From Pogostemon cablin (Eukaryota; Streptophyta; Magnoliopsida; Lamiales; Lamiaceae), in the NCBI GenBank assembly GCA_023678885.1, contig CM042955.1:36364088-36428087 (forward strand): a stretch of DNA of 64,000 nt, read 5' to 3'. The first letter of the stretch is position 1; every line of letters begins with the position of its first letter. Under the pieces are notes generated by a model. The model ran no database searches and was not told the origin of the DNA. It saw nothing but the letters and a program-made list of their open reading frames with translations. Both the position numbers and the translations under genes were made by a program. Of this stretch, positions 47,438-60,880 are shown one piece after another.

Positions 47438-49423
47438 CCAGGCTGGTGGCTCATCTCGAGAGCTTCCAGAGTTGGAAGATGGAGTCTGCTTTTCTGCCGA
47501 GGACTTCTCCTCTACTATTAACAATTCTTGGTTAGAGAAAAATATCATTATCGCCATTGTAAATTCCAATGCAGAGATGATATTGAATTTTTCTTCCCTT
47601 CTTCCAATGCTCGAATGTGTTTTGCCCCATCAAATGTTGTTGCGGCCTATGAGTTGCAGTTTGAGCTTGGTCTTCGATTCCCTCTTCATCCCTGTATCAA
47701 GAATATTTCTCGATTTTTAGGGCATAACCCCTGCACAGTTGGCTCCTAATGGTTGGGTTGCCTTGATAGGGATTTTAGTTCTTTTTCATTTGATGAAATA
47801 TCCATTTTTGAGTACCTCCGAAATTAATTTCCTGTGTCGACTTACTTCGAATGCTAGGATGAAAGGGTATTACTATTTGGCGCCTCGTCATACTAACCTG
47901 GTTGCCTCTTTGCCTAGCTCGGTTAAAAAGTGGAAAGATCACTGGGTTTAGGTTCATGGGCCATGGAGGAGGCTTGCGTCTTCGATTCCGAGGACCTTCA
48001 AAATCCTACTGTGTTCCTTAGGAGTTCCTTCTTCAAACCTGATCTTAGTGCGTGTATGTATTTCAGTTCCTTTCCACAACATTCGAAATATTCTAATATT
48101 TCTCTCTTATTTTATGCAATAAGTGAGTAGTGCACTCTTGAGAAGTTGTCACATGAGTTTCAAGATGCCTTCCATCGCATTCGCAATCTCTCCGAGAAGG
48201 AATGCCATTTCCAATCCATTCTTACTTGTACTAATCTTTTCACTACCGGCTTTACTTCTTCAGCTATAGCCATGCCAGGTGATTTTCTGTTGTCGTGTCC
48301 TTTACCTCATTCCCTTGTTGTTTTTGTGATGGGATTTCTCATACCCCTATCTTCGCTTTTCTTCTGTATTTACATTCCTTTTCATTTTGTTCAGGGGAGA
48401 AGAAGCGTCTCATGCCTGTGCCAGCATTGCTACCCTTCCCTCTGCTCGTAAACAGGCTGCACTCAGCAAGGGGAAGAAGAAGGTTTCTCAGGTCCCATCC
48501 AAGAAGATTTTCGAAGCCCCTCTCGCTGTGCGGTCCCTCCAGGCCATCAAGATCCGTGATCCATCTGATCCTCCCTCTCTGAGGGGGAATATCGATACTG
48601 CCAAGGAAAAACTCTCGGGTGCTGGAGGGAAGGTCTCTAAAAGAGCCCCGAAAGCCCCAAAGTCTAAGAAGGATAGTTACAAGGCCATCGTTGCTAAACC
48701 CGTGGCCTCAAAAAGGAAGTACCATTTGCAGGATGAAAGTTCTGATGAAGAGATCCATGACAGCACTGCTCTCGTCATTCGTCCTCTAAAGAAGGTTCGA
48801 GACGACAGTGCTGGTGGTATTGGCGTCAGCTCCCCTGGTGCACCTGAGTCCACCCCTCGGAAGACCGTGGGCATTTGTGATATTAGCTCGTCTTCTTCTC
48901 TTGAAGCTCCTGCCAAGTCTACGACTGGCACCTCTAATGCTCCTGGTACTTTCTCCCGTCGAGCCCCTGAGCATTTGCCTACTCTTAATTCGAGTCTTCA
49001 GGGTACGCCCTTTCGAATGTCCCTCGGGTAGCTCTGCTTCTTACTGTTCTCCTTCAGAGATATGGCGGTATTATCAAGGGAAAGTTCCTCTGCATTCTTG
49101 GGACTGCAATCATTCATCAATCGAGACAGCCCCTCCCGCATTGTCCCTACTGGAGGATGCTACTCCTTATCTCCCTGTGAACCAGGTAGTTGATAGGGAA
49201 CTTTCTGTGAAGTATAGTAATCTTGATGAAGCTGGTAGGACTTTCATTCGTAGTCAGGAGCCTCTATTTGATTTTGACGCTCCTACCTATTTGGCCCATG
49301 CTGCTGTCTTTTCCTTCAAGGGGTATACTAAAGAGATCCTTGCTCACGTGGAGGAGATGTTTGCTGGGCATCTCTTCACAGTGCTGCTAGTTACTTAGAT
49401 CAGTAAGCGCTTCATGTTGCTGT

Positions 49424-51344
49424 TGAGAGTGAAATTTCACGTATTTTAGGTCTCACATTACACCATTTTTGATAGAATGTGGCCATGATTTTGTATAGAA
49501 TGGTATGGTTTTCATATCTTGCATAATTAAGATGCTACTAAGGTGTTTTGTTGAGTTTTGAAGGGTAAAACATGATCAAAAGTTCAAAGTTGGAATGAGG
49601 AGTGAAAGTGAGAAGGAATGCTGAAAAATACAGTCCACGTTGCACAAATTTTCTGTATTCTTATAGAAGTCCAAATTGATCATGTGATATATGTTTGGAA
49701 AGACACAGAAGAGAGGGTCGTTTTGACGTAAAGAACACTCCAATTGGATTCCAAACGAGAAAGTTATGATCAAAGTGCTAACGTCGCACATGCTGCACCG
49801 AGGAGCCACTTTGCATGACTTTTTACATATTCAAATGTTGGAGTTTCTAAGAGCTCTTTATATGGATAGAAAGCCAAGGAAGAGAGGAACGCGTGAGTGC
49901 AAAAATCACTCAAATCAGAGTCCGTATGAAGAAGTTATACTCAAAACGGTGAGATCGCGCAGTGCAGTTTCTGCAGCTCGGCGGGTAGCTCGCGGCGAGC
50001 GGCCCTTCCACGTAGCCAAAAGCTGCCGAGCTGGGGTCCCTCAGAGCCCACACGACGGCCCCATTCCAACCATATGCTGCTCGGCTGGTTTGGGGGCCGC
50101 TCGGCCATGAGCTCGGCTCGAGCAAGGTGCCGAGCGGCCCAAAATCGAGCCCAGTCGGGGCCTGTTCGATGCAGCAGTGTATATATACCCTCAAATCGCG
50201 ATTCTGAAGCAGATTCGTCGCGAAAACAGCCCTACATCCATCTTAGAAACAATTAGGGAGATCGAGACGTCAATCGGAGAGAGCCCAGCCATAAACCATC
50301 ATCAATCCACACTCCTTTCACACCCATATCAGATCACAATCTGATTTCATCTTCCATCCAACTCCACAAGGGTTTCAAGTGCTAATTGAGGGAAAATCAA
50401 GCAATTGAAGAGACGGAGAAGGAACGTGAGATTGCTCCTACACTAGGGTTTCACAATTCCTATCTATTCCTTTCTATTACTTTGATTATTGTTATGAATT
50501 GCTTAGCCATGAGGATTGCTTGTAATCTCATGGGCTAATTTCCTATACAGTTCTAGGGTTTGATGGATTGATTTAATTGATTTGGGGATTTAGACCAAAG
50601 ATTGGGATTTTATGCAGTTGAGCTTTTGATTTTACTTATTTTACTAAGACATATTAATCTGCTTCGTAACGTCTTCATAATATATTCATGACATCCGCTA
50701 TAATGCTTGGATTATTGTGTTAGCTTGTGTGCGTTCATGATTGGTATTGTCTATCTGTTAGGGATTAGAGTAGCTCCGCTATAAGCACTTTAATTCCATG
50801 AACTGGTAAATCAAATACTTGATTAGTTTAGTGGAACAATGCAATTAGACAATCAAGTAGGAAGTGAATAGAACCTTGTAGTAATTCCAGAAAATATCTT
50901 GTTAGTCGGGCTTACCATCCGGAGGTATTGTTGCTTGCTTTGATTAGTATCTAGGAATAAGGCTTGGTAATATTTGCGCACCTTAGGATTTAAACCAGAT
51001 TATACTGTTAGCTTTGAATCGAATCATATTCGGTGGGATAACAGGGATATGTGGTGTATTTTCAGTGAAACTGCATGAATGAGCAATCGTAAGTTTAATA
51101 ACCCAAATTAATTGGTCAATACCTGATACCTTAGAACTGTTTGTCATCTCTTGATTAGACACTTGTTTTTATTTTTCCTTGCTTTTAATTAATTCAGTTA
51201 TTTAATATTTCGTTAATTAGATTAATTCACAACAAAACATTAGAAATTGGTTACTCAATTCTGATTAATTAGTAATTAATAGTAAAATAAATAATTAGCT
51301 GTCTCAGTGGGATCGATAATTTAACTTGGGTGCTTGCTGCTACA
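49424..51344 (+). mobile_element. Probable solo LTR of a Ty3/gypsy element
   Basis: The extra ORF is interrupted between HVAVE-type codons (near 49425) and IDILTLEDL (51345) by about 1.9 kb of non-coding DNA. It starts near TGAGAGTGAAATTTCAC and ends with GGTGCTTGCTGCTACA, preceded by 'cagtgggatcgataat', a phrase typical of the 3' part of plant gypsy LTRs. A GC-rich stretch with repeated CTCGG words (49970-50160) is followed by a TATA-like TATATATACC (near 50180). No coding domains or PBS were found inside. Flanks GTTGA and ATTGA agree at four of five bases but do not fit a TG start exactly, so borders are approximate. Confidence 0.5.
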
Positions 51345-52463
51345 ATTGATATCCTTACACTTGAGGATTTAATTATAGTGCGCAGAAAAAGCCTATCAGT
51401 TGCCAATGCCATGCATCACATCTTTGAATTGGAGAGACATGAGTCCCGGTTGCAAGAGGAGGTTACCCAGCTCATCAGTAAGATCAAAGACCATGATCGG
51501 AAAGTCTTTGAAGCGAGCGCCGCTAAGGCTAAAATCCAAAGTGAATTAAGGGTTGAGCAGGATAAGAAAGCCGAGCTCAAAGAGAGTTTTGAGACCTAAC
51601 GCGCTCGGTATGATAGTTTGTTGGCCAATTCCGAGAAGGAAAAGAGTGCCTTAGAGTTGGAAAATAAGGTACTTTCCGACAGGGTTGCAGCCATGGAGGT
51701 TGAGCATCAAGAGGAGATTAAGATAAAAGACGATCAATTCCGTGTTGATAAGACCTGGGTCCAAAACAGTCTTCATGCTCTTCAGATGTCTTCTGATAGA
51801 GAGGTTGAAAAGATACGCCAGGAGAAAGAAGCTTCTGAGGCCATGCTTAATCAGAAGATCAGAGAGGTTGATGATGCGGCTACCGAGGCTCAAAATGAGC
51901 AGGATGAGGCTGTGGCTACACTGGATTAGGTCAAGGACGAGCTTCTCTAATCACAAGTGGGCAATGCTTACTATGAGAATGTTGTTCTTCCAAAGGCCAA
52001 GATTTATTGCTTCTGCTCTTCCTCTGCTGCCATGGCAAAAGCTTTTTCTGAGAAACCCTACCCCGACTGTTTGGATGGTATGTGCGATATCCTTCGTCGA
52101 GCCCTCAGTCAGGAGAAAATGCCTCTGGGTGAATCTCTAAAGAAAGAACTTGATTTGGGGTTACTTGGTGAGTATTCTGATTTTATCACCGACACTGAAC
52201 TTCCCGAGGAAGATTCTGATGGGGTCTCGCAAGTGGGGTCATACGAGGCCTTTGCCGATGATGTTTTGAAATTTGCTACGACTAATTCTATGACTGAGGA
52301 TCCTTTTATGGACCTTCACACCGGATCTGTGGATAGATCATCTACCGAACCCAGGGCACTCAGATCCAGCGCTACAAGTACATCCGATCAAATAGCTACT
52401 GCTGCTATTTTTGAACTTCAACCTTCCGAGACTGCTTTTATTCCTACAGTTCCTTCCTTTTAG

Positions 52464-53165
52464 AAACCCTTCTCCCTTTGGGTAGTACTGAAACAACTGA
52501 TATCTCCTTGGGTTCGATGGCCTCTGGAGCTTCTCTAGGCTCTTCCGAGGGTGTGCCGTTCAAAGGTGGAAGTCTGAGATTTACGTGTGTTACTGGTTCT
52601 AAAGGCATCCCCACCGACAAATGAGATCTTATCGAGCCCCTGGTGCCGAGCCGGACGTACTCCCCTATCTGAGTTTATTATGAATTTTCCCTGTATTTTT
52701 CTCTTTTTCTTCAAATTGTAGGATTTTTCTATGAATTTTCAACACTTGTGTAATCCTTTCCATTATGAATGAAGTATTTGATTTGAAGTTGTCTAACTTG
52801 TGGGGGTATTATGGTAACTTTGTCTTTACTTTTGAGTGCAACTGCCATTTTTCTGTCGTGGTGTGACACGTCTTTGATCAGGCGCCACGTGGGTTAATCT
52901 TGGCCCTTCATTCTCCTTGGAAGTTGTAAAGTCCTATCTTTCCAGCCGTCCGATCTTTGCCGTTTTTGTTTTACCCTATCTATTCATGATGTGGGTTGTA
53001 TTTCTTTTTGTCAGATGTCTTTCGACTTCTGTCTTTAAAATTCAAATTGCTTGCATATTTCTTTGTATTTCCCTCTTAACTTCTCTCCCAAATTTCTGGC
53101 ATTCTCTGAAATCTCCCTTATATTCCCCCTTTGCGAAACCCTAACTTTCGTGTTCATCGTTGATA
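52464..53165. other. Spacer between the two extra ORFs with possible promoter
   Basis: Non-coding. It includes GCGCCACGTGG (G-box core CACGTG, near 52885) and a CT-rich leader ending 'gcgaaaccctaactttcg' before ATG 53166. This arrangement resembles a plant promoter and 5' UTR and may serve the second extra ORF. Confidence 0.4.
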
Positions 53166-53257
53166 ATGGCTGGTGAAAGTACTCCTCCGCCGGTTGATGT
53201 TCAAGAGGTTAACACCTCTGACTCCACGCCGAAATGGCATGTGCGGCCTGGTGTCCG

Positions 53258-56200
53258 TGTTGGAGTATGGAGCCTAAATTCTTTGGGCCCGTATTTCTTT
53301 TAGCCTAGTTGATCCTAATGGGCTTAGGATTAGGGCAAGTTATCTTGATCAAGAAGTTATCCATTGTTTTATCTTGATCAAGAAGTTATCCATTGTGTTA
53401 TCTAGATCAAGAAGTTATCCATTGTGTTATCTAGATCAAGATGTTTTCTCATTGTAGTTGACTTGTCCAACAAGGTAAGAAAAATCCTGGCTTGGCATCA
53501 CCCCCAGATGTAGTCGAAAAATGAACTGGGTAAACAAATCTCGTGTTATTTGTGTCATCGTATGCGTGTGTGTGTCTAAATTCCTAACAACTGGTATCAA
53601 GAGCCTTGGATTCGAAGTGAGCAGTCACGATGAGCGACGAGAAGATTTTAATCAAACAGTTTGACGGATCAAATTTTGGGTTCTGTAAGATGCAGATCGA
53701 GGATTATCTCTACGGCAAAGATCTGTATGTGCCCTTAGAAGAGAAGGTGAAACCCGAAAAGATGGATCTGAAGGAGTGGAATCTGTTGAACAGAAAGGCG
53801 ATGAGTGCGATACATTTATCGTTATCTATGAACGTAGCCTACCACACAACTAAAGCCAAGTCCGCAAGGGAGATGCTGCAAATCCTGGAGGAGATGTACC
53901 AAAGCCCACAACTGCGAACAAGGTTCATTTGATCAGACGATTGTTCAACCTCAGAATGTCGGAGAGCATACTTGTGCAACAACATCTGAACAAGTTCAAC
54001 ATGATCATTGGGCAGTTGTGTTTAATGAAAATCGAATTCACTGACGAGGTACTTGCTTTAGTTTTGTTATCTTCTTTGCCAGATAGTTGGGCTGCCACAG
54101 TAACTGCAGTTAGTGCTTCATCTGCGAAAGATAAATTGAAGCTTGACGAAGTGAGAGATCTGATGATTAGCGAGGAGGTTCGCAGAAAAGAGTCTGGATC
54201 TACTTCAGGGTCAGTGCTGAACACGGAGGATAGGGGCAGATCAAAGGGTAGGCAGAATCGTGGCAGATCAAAGTCCAGAGGAAAGAGTCAATCCAAGAAA
54301 GACAAAGACTCAATCCAGTGCTGGAATTGTGATGAGTTTGGTCACTACAGGAATCAGTGTACAGCGCCCAAGAAAAATAAGAAGGGACAGAATGAGAAGA
54401 AGACAACAAACGTAACCATAGATGATATTAGAGATGCGTTGGTCTTGAGTGTCAGTAGTCCGCTGGAATCATGGGTTTTGGATTCTGGAGCATCATTTCA
54501 CTCATGCAGTGATGCTGAAATAATGGAGAACTATGTGTCTGGTGAATTCGGACAAGTCTACCTTGCTGATGATGAGCCCTTGAAGATCGTGGGGAAAGGA
54601 GATGTTCGGATATCCACACCAAACGGATCGACATTAAAGCTGAATGGTGTTAGGCACATTCCAGGATTGAAAAGAAATTTGCTTTCAATTGGATAGCTTG
54701 ATGTAGAAGGATACTCAGTGACTTTTGGCAGCAACAGTTAGAAGATCAGTAAAGGAGTAATGATAGTAGCGCGAGGGAAGAATGAGGGGACGTTGTATAC
54801 TACAACTAACTCCAAGGACTGCATTGATCTTGCAGGAGCTACGACCAATGTTGATTTGTGGCACTGTCGGCTGGGTCACATGAGCGAGAAAGGGATGAAG
54901 GCAATGTGTTCGAAAGGGAGACTTCCAGGGCTGAAATCTGTTGAAGTTGGCCTATGCGAGGACTGTGTTTTCGGGAAACAGAGAAGAGTAAGTTTCTTGA
55001 GAGGTGGCAGAACCTTGAAGGCAGAAAAGTTAGAGTTGGTGCATAGTGATCTATGGGGACCAGCGCCCACGAAGTCCCTTGGTGGTTCGGAGTACTACAT
55101 GACCTTCATCGATGACTCCACTCGAAAGGTATGTGTTTATTTTTTGAAAAATAAAACTGATGCATTTGATACTTTCAGGAAGTGGAAAGCCCTTGTAGAG
55201 AATGAAACGGGGCTGAAAGTAAAGTGTCTTCATTCTGACAATGGAGGTGAATATGAACTCCGTGAGTTCAAGGAATATTATGTTGAGAATGGGATTCGCA
55301 TGGAGAAGACCGTGAGAGGAACTCCCCAGCAGAATGGAGTGGCAGAACGAATGAACAGAACTTTGAATGAGCGAACTAGATGCATGAGATTGAAGAGTGG
55401 ACTGCCTAAGATGTTTTGGGCAGATGCAGTAAACACAGCAGCATACTTAATTAACAGAGGTCCATCAGTTCTGTTGGAAAACAGAATACCAGAGGAAGAA
55501 TGGACAGGAAAAGAGGTAAATCTGTCTTACTTGCGTGTCTTTGGTTGTGTTGCATATGCTCATATTAGTTCTAATGATAGAAGCAAGTTAGATGTTAAAT
55601 CTATTAAGTGTACGTTCCTTGGTTATGGTGGTGATGAGTTCGGTTATAGACTCTGGGATGAGAACAACCGAAATATTATTCGCAGTAGAGATGTGGTATT
55701 CAATGAACAGGTTATGTACAAGAACAGATTGGAGGCATTAAATTCTGACAAGACTAATACCCAAGAAGTCGAGTTAGACATCTCAAACTCGAGTGGGAGC
55801 AAGGAGAGTCAGAATGACGAAGAGGTTCTCATTGGAGAACCAAGGACACCACCACCACCATTGGAGGATCCGTTGCAGAGACCAGCTAGAGAGCAACGTG
55901 CACCTGATAGGTATTCGCCATCTAACTACTACTTGTTATTTACTGATGGTGGTGAGCCTGAGTGTTATGCAGAGGCAGAGCAGAGTGAAGATAGACGAAA
56001 ATGGAGAGGTGCTATGGATGATGAGTTAGCATCTCTTCTGTTGAATGGCACTTGGGAACTTTTGAGCTCCCAAAGGGTAAAAGGGCTTTGCACTGCAAGT
56101 GGGTCTACCGAATCAAGAATGAAGCTGATGGTAGCAGACGCTACAAAGCCCGGTTGGTTGTCAAGGGGTTTGAGCAGCGACATGGTATTGACTATACTGA

Positions 56201-57917
56201 AGTCTTTACTCCAGTTGTGAAACTGACCACTGTTCGAATGGCGTTGAGTATGGTAGCTGCAGAAAACTTGATATTGCATCAGATGGATGTGAAGACGGTA
56301 TTTCTCCATGGTGAATTGGTGGAAGAGTTGTACATAACACAGCCTGAGGGTTTCGTAGAGAAGGGAAAGGAGCCACTTGTATGCAAATTAAAGAAAAGTT
56401 TGTATGGCCTAAAACAAGCCCCAAAGCAGTGGTATAAGAAGTTTGACAGCTTCATGATGGAGATTGATTACCATAGATGTCACGCTGATCATTGTTGCTA
56501 CTACAAGATGTTTGACAAAAGCTTCCTTATTCTCTTGCTATATGTTGATGATATGTTGATCATATGAGTCGATGCAAGAGGGTATATAAATTGAAGAAAC
56601 AGTTGTCAGAACGGTTCTTCATGAAGGATCTTGGAGAGGCAAAACAGATTTTGGGCATGAGGATTGAACGTGATAAGGCGACGGGATATGTATATCTTTC
56701 ACAGGCGAGTTACATTCAGAAGGTCCTGGAAAGATTCAACATGTCAGAGTCGAAGCCTGTGAGTGTTCCACTGGGAAGTCAATTCAAACTTTCAAAGAAG
56801 GAATCACCAAAGAACAATGAGAAACGTGCACAAATGATGAGTGTTCCATACGCTTCAGCAATTGGTAGCATCATGTATGCCATGGTGTGTACAAGACCAG
56901 ATATTGCTCATGCAGTGGGAGTAGTAAGCCGGTTCATGAGTGATCCGAGCAAGCAACATTGGAAAGCAGTGAAGTGGGTCCTGTGATACTTGAGAGGTAC
57001 CACATACAATGCTTTGTGTTTCAAAGGCAAGAGTGTGGCGCTGGTGGGTTATGTGGATGCAGACTTGGCATCTAATGACCTTGATGGGAGAAGAAGTACA
57101 ACCGGGTATGTCTTTACTTATGGTGGTACTGCTATATCTTGGACTTCTAAGTTGCAGAAGGTTGTTGCATTGTCCACCACAGAGGCAGAGTATATAGCTG
57201 TGATAGAGGCAAGTAAGGAGATGGTGTGGTTGCAGAATTTCTTTGGGAAACTTGGGAAGGAGCATAAAAATAGTACTATTTTTAGTGATAGTCAAAGTGC
57301 TATATTTCTTGCAAAGAATCCGACATTTCACTCAAGAACAAAGCATGTTGAATTGAAGTATCACTACATCCATCACCTTTTGGAGAAGAAGGTCTTACAG
57401 CTTATGAAGATCCTTGGAAATGAGAATCCAGCGGACATGTTTACTAAGGTGGTGACCTTAGAGAAATTGAAGCTATGCATAGCTTCAATTGGCCTTGGAA
57501 CTTGAAGAAAAGGCTAGGCGATGCCAGGCGGATACGTGAGGAGAACTATATGCTACATGGAGGATTTAGTCTCCAAGTGGGAGATTGTTGGAGTATGGAG
57601 CCTAAATTCTTTGAGCCCGTATTTCTTTTGGCCCAGTTGATCCTAATGGGTTTAGGACTAGGGCAAGTTATCTTGATCAAGAAGTTATCCATTGTGTTAT
57701 CTTAATCAAGAAGTTATCCATTGTGTTATCTAGATCAAGAAGTTATCCATTGTGTTATCTAGATCAAGATGTTTTCTCATTGTAGTTGACTTGTCCAACA
57801 AGGTAAGAAAAATCCTGGCTTGGCATCGCCCCCAGATGTAGTCGAAAGACGAACTGGGTAAATAAATCTCGTGTTATTCATGTCATCGTGTGCATGTGTG
57901 TGTCTAAATTCCTAACA
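53258..57917 (+). mobile_element. Ty1/copia retrotransposon, full length but decayed
   Basis: Two 332-bp LTRs (53258-53589 and 57586-57917, TGTTGG...CTAACA) bound a 4.66 kb element with PBS TGGTATCAAGAGCC right after the 5' LTR and purine tract AAGTGGGAGA before the 3' LTR. Flanks GTCCG and GTCCA agree at four of five bases. I count 15 LTR differences (4.5%), 14 of them transitions, giving an age near 1.7 million years at 1.3e-8 per site per year. Each LTR contains three to four tandem copies of a 28-base unit around 'atcaagaagttatccattg'. It disrupts the second extra ORF. Confidence 0.95.
53630..57505 (+). pseudogene. gag-pol: copia gag-pol polyprotein (multiple stops and frameshifts)
   Basis: Starts MSDEKILIKQFDGSNFG at ATG 53630, the usual copia gag opening. 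A missing base near 53906 shifts the frame. The zinc knuckle CWNCDEFGHYRNQC lies near 54320, protease VLDSGASFHSC near 54478. Stops TAG follow at 54694 and near 54739. Integrase has the H..H GAG-pre-integrase region (DLWHCRLGHMS), then LVHSDLWGP, LHSDNGGEYE and GTPQQNGVAERMNRT giving D, D, E. Reverse transcriptase is frameshifted near 56060, has VFLHGELVEELYITQPEGF and catalytic LLYVDDMLI (near 56545), then a TGA at 56565 and another at 56984. RNase H (VDADLASNDLDGRRSTTGY, FSDSQSAI) ends at 57505. Order PR-IN-RT-RH defines Ty1/copia; it resembles the Tnt1-like branch. Not functional. Confidence 0.95.
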
Positions 57918-60484
57918 GTCCACAGTTTCAATCGCCTCCGGAGGCTACCCCGACCAAACTTAAGGGATTTGTCTACTTTCTCTTCATCTGGTGGTAACCT
58001 ACCTTCCGTTCCTTCACTCGACAGGCCAGGTGTTCCTGCCGTACCTGCTGTAGCCGTCGCCGGTGTTTTGACACATGTCGATGAAGAATACGGTGCTTTT
58101 TTGTCCATGAACCCTATGGATTATCTCCCGGTATGCCGGGATATTAGCGATATAGGGGCTGCCCTTCACAATATGGCTCAGCATCTAGATTGGGTGCCGC
58201 CCTCTAGACTCTCCGCTGAGCGCTTGGAGGAAATCCATCTGTTGTTTGGTAATCCTAGCAGGGCTTTTATTTCTCCCTGTAATGATGTTCCTATTACCAA
58301 ACCTCCTCCCGAGTGTACTGCCTTTTATTACTCTTTGTTTCTGACTGGTTGCGTCTCCCCATTCCACCTGTTATTGGTTTGCTGTTACAAAAGTGGGACA
58401 TGGCTGTTGGACAGCTGCTGCCCTCTTCTTAGTTACGTCTGATATCTACAATGTCCTTATTCCATGTGTTGGGCCACACTATTCAGGACCCTTTCGAGTT
58501 GGAGTATCTTTTTTCTATGTCACCTCTTGTCGTTCTAGTGGTTTTTACCATTTGCTCCCTCATGATAACCATTGCTTTGTTGGTGCTTCCGATGTTATTG
58601 GTAGAAGTTGGGAACAAGCTTGGTTTTAGTTGGAGGGTAATTATCTTCTTCGAGTAAATGGTGTCCCTGTGACTTTTCCTTGTTTGTTCCTCCCATTGGG
58701 CAAATGTAAGGTTCTTTCCTCTTTTTCGAGTTCAGAATTGCTCTGGGGAATTTCTAACATTCTTTTAATGCCTTGTACAGGTCCTCCCCGTCGTCCACTC
58801 ATATGTTTAAGTGATGGATTTCATCATGTTTATGAGATTTTATCCTCGAGTAGTAATTCTTATCGTGCCACCCTTTTGCTTCAAGAACCCATTCTCGTTT
58901 CTGCTGGATTGTCCACCATTGGGCGTTGTGCCACTGCTGGTATTTTTCCCTTTTATTCACATGTGATTTCCTTTTGCTTATCAAGCTGTTTCGTTCTGCG
59001 TCTGATACTTATTTCCTATTTTTCTAGATGAACTCCGAGGTGCTCTATCTTTAGTGGGGTCCACCATATCTGTTGCTGGCTCGTCTTTAACTCGCCACAA
59101 GCATGTATACCAATTTTTTGATGATTAAGTTGGTTTCGATTATTCTGCTCAGTCCTCCTCCCGTGATAAAGAAAAAGAATTTGAAGGTTTGCCGGTTGAC
59201 CCTGGGGATTTTAAACTTGACGAAGATCTTCGAGTAGAGCAGCTTACCCATGGCAGAACCTTGCCTCCGATATTTCCTCATCGGGAATGACCGCGACATA
59301 CTACTGCTACTTCTCCCGAATTCTCCATTCCTGCTAATTTTTCTAGGATGGCGGCAACTTTCCTGCTGGGGAAGCGTCGGTTGGGCACTTACGAGGTTGG
59401 TGAGTCCTCTCGCCATCCTGGCATCAACTTTGTGCCACGCCAAATCCCATCCATTGGTGAGTTTGCTCTTCTCGCTCGGGAGATGAGAGAAATATTAGCT
59501 TCTGCTCGCGCTTCGTTGTCCTCCTTATGTCATTTTCATTCTCAGCAAAGTCATTCTTTTGCAGATCCCCCAGCCGCTGAACCCAAGAGTGAGGAAGACC
59601 CCGAGGAGGATCCTGAACTAGAAGATGCTCCCAATCCCGAGATGAGAAATGATTCAGAGCCTGAGCATTACGATATGATGGTTGGGCCCTATAGGAGAGC
59701 TGTTCCCCTGGTCGTTTCTAAAAAGGAAGTTGATACCGGTATCCCTCAATCTAGTTCCCAGGCGAATCCTACCATTTTTCTAGTTAATTCGAACTCTCTG
59801 GGTGTTGTCGAGCAAGCTAATCCTGCTATTGTCGAGGATGAGGCCGAGAGGTTGGCCACCGAAAGAGCTCGCGAAAGTGGGAAGGATGTCGTTGAGGAAT
59901 TTGACAAGCCTGATTTGCAGGAGTTCGTCCAGGGTGTTTCTTATCCATTCAATCGCCGTGCTCCTATCATCATTGATCCAAGTTCCCTTTCTCCGAATTC
60001 TTCTGGTTTAGCCACCATGGCCGGAGCTGCCGCTGTCTCTCTTTTTACCTCCTTGCATATCATGGATCAATACCGTCTGTTTGCCAGTCAAGTGGTTGGT
60101 GGTTCTGAAGGATCCTCTGCTGATTTGGAAGAAAGATTAATTGTTCTGGAGACTGAGAACGCTGAGTTGGCCTCCCTGGTCAACTACCAGAAAGAACGTC
60201 TAGAGGTTCTGGACTTTAAAGTAGGGTTGGAACAGGCCACTCTCGCGTCTGTTAGGATAAGTTTGACTGAGGCCAAAGTTGCCATAGATGCTGCTAGAGT
60301 CAAAGCTGTGGAGGCCCGAGCTAGGTTGATGGAAGCAGAAGCTCGTGTAAGAGCATTGGAAGAACGTGTCAGCCATCCCCGAGCTGTTGAAGAGAGAGCT
60401 GCCTATGCCGAGGTGCAGTTGAAGGAAATGGAGGACAAAATTGCTAGTATCTTTCAATCTCTCAGTGGTCGTAAGAAAGGTTGA

Positions 60485-60880
60485 TATCTCATCTCCAATG
60501 TCGTAGGTTGACCTTTATTTTTGTCCTGATTCCCCGTGTGGGTAAAAACTTCATTTACAATGTTGGTTTGTAATTTGAATTCTGGATTTCTCCCTCTCCA
60601 TTTTCTTGTTCTCGTTGGATGGTTGTTTTGGGATAATGCTTTCTGCCTCTTATGGTTTATGAATTGCTGAATCGCCTATTGCTAACTTGAGATTATGGAT
60701 ATGTGTTGACTTGTATTTATGAATTGTTGTGTATCTTTACCTTGCTTGCCGATTATGTGAGCGTTTGTGTTCCTTTCCGAGACCCTCTCTTTCCGTTTGA
60801 GTATCTGTTGTTCCGATGATGTCTGATTTGAGTTCCGTCGAACCTTATCTGATTTATTCAAAAAAATTTATTTTCATTTC
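60485..60880. other. Spacer after the second extra ORF
   Basis: Non-coding, T-rich sequence between the coiled-coil ORF stop and the tandem array. Probably 3' UTR of the extra ORF; nothing else recognised. Confidence 0.4.

Larger units (their letters stand above)
35535..52463 (+). pseudogene. First extra (antisense) ORF of the Tat/Retand element, broken by two retrotransposons
   Basis: Plus-strand pieces at 35535-35743, 47443-49423 and 51345-52463 join across an Athila element and a probable solo LTR. The N-terminal half has YELQFELGLRFPLHP (near 47650), LAPNGWVALIGILVLFHLM and KGYYYLAPRH, features of the Pfam family 'putative gypsy type transposon' (Transposase_28-like). Next is a lysine/serine-rich, low-complexity section (48400-48980) with KRKYHLQDESSDEE. 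The C-terminal half (51380-51930) is a long heptad-rich coiled coil followed by an acidic tail. Stops and frameshifts are scattered, for example TAA after ESFET at 51597 and TAG near 51929. Introns may exist. Such extra ORFs, opposite to gag-pol, are known in Tat-lineage elements; their function is unknown. Confidence 0.6.
53166..60484 (+). pseudogene. Second extra (antisense) ORF of the Tat/Retand element, split by a copia element
   Basis: ATG 53166 opens MAGESTPPPVDVQEV, interrupted at 53257 by the copia element; coding resumes at 57918. The N-terminal part (57920-58450) has DVPITKPPPECTAFYY and PIPPVIGLLLQKWDMAVGQL, resembling the same gypsy-type transposon family as the first extra ORF. 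The frame is broken several times to about 59340. A possible intron with GTAAGG donor (near 58706) and TTGTACAG acceptor (near 58780) is visible. The last 378 codons (59348-60484) are fully open: an acidic linker (KSEEDPEEDPELEDAP), then a long Ala/Glu/Arg-rich coiled coil from about residue 250 to the end. It points toward and converges with the minus-strand pol. Role unknown. Confidence 0.6.
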
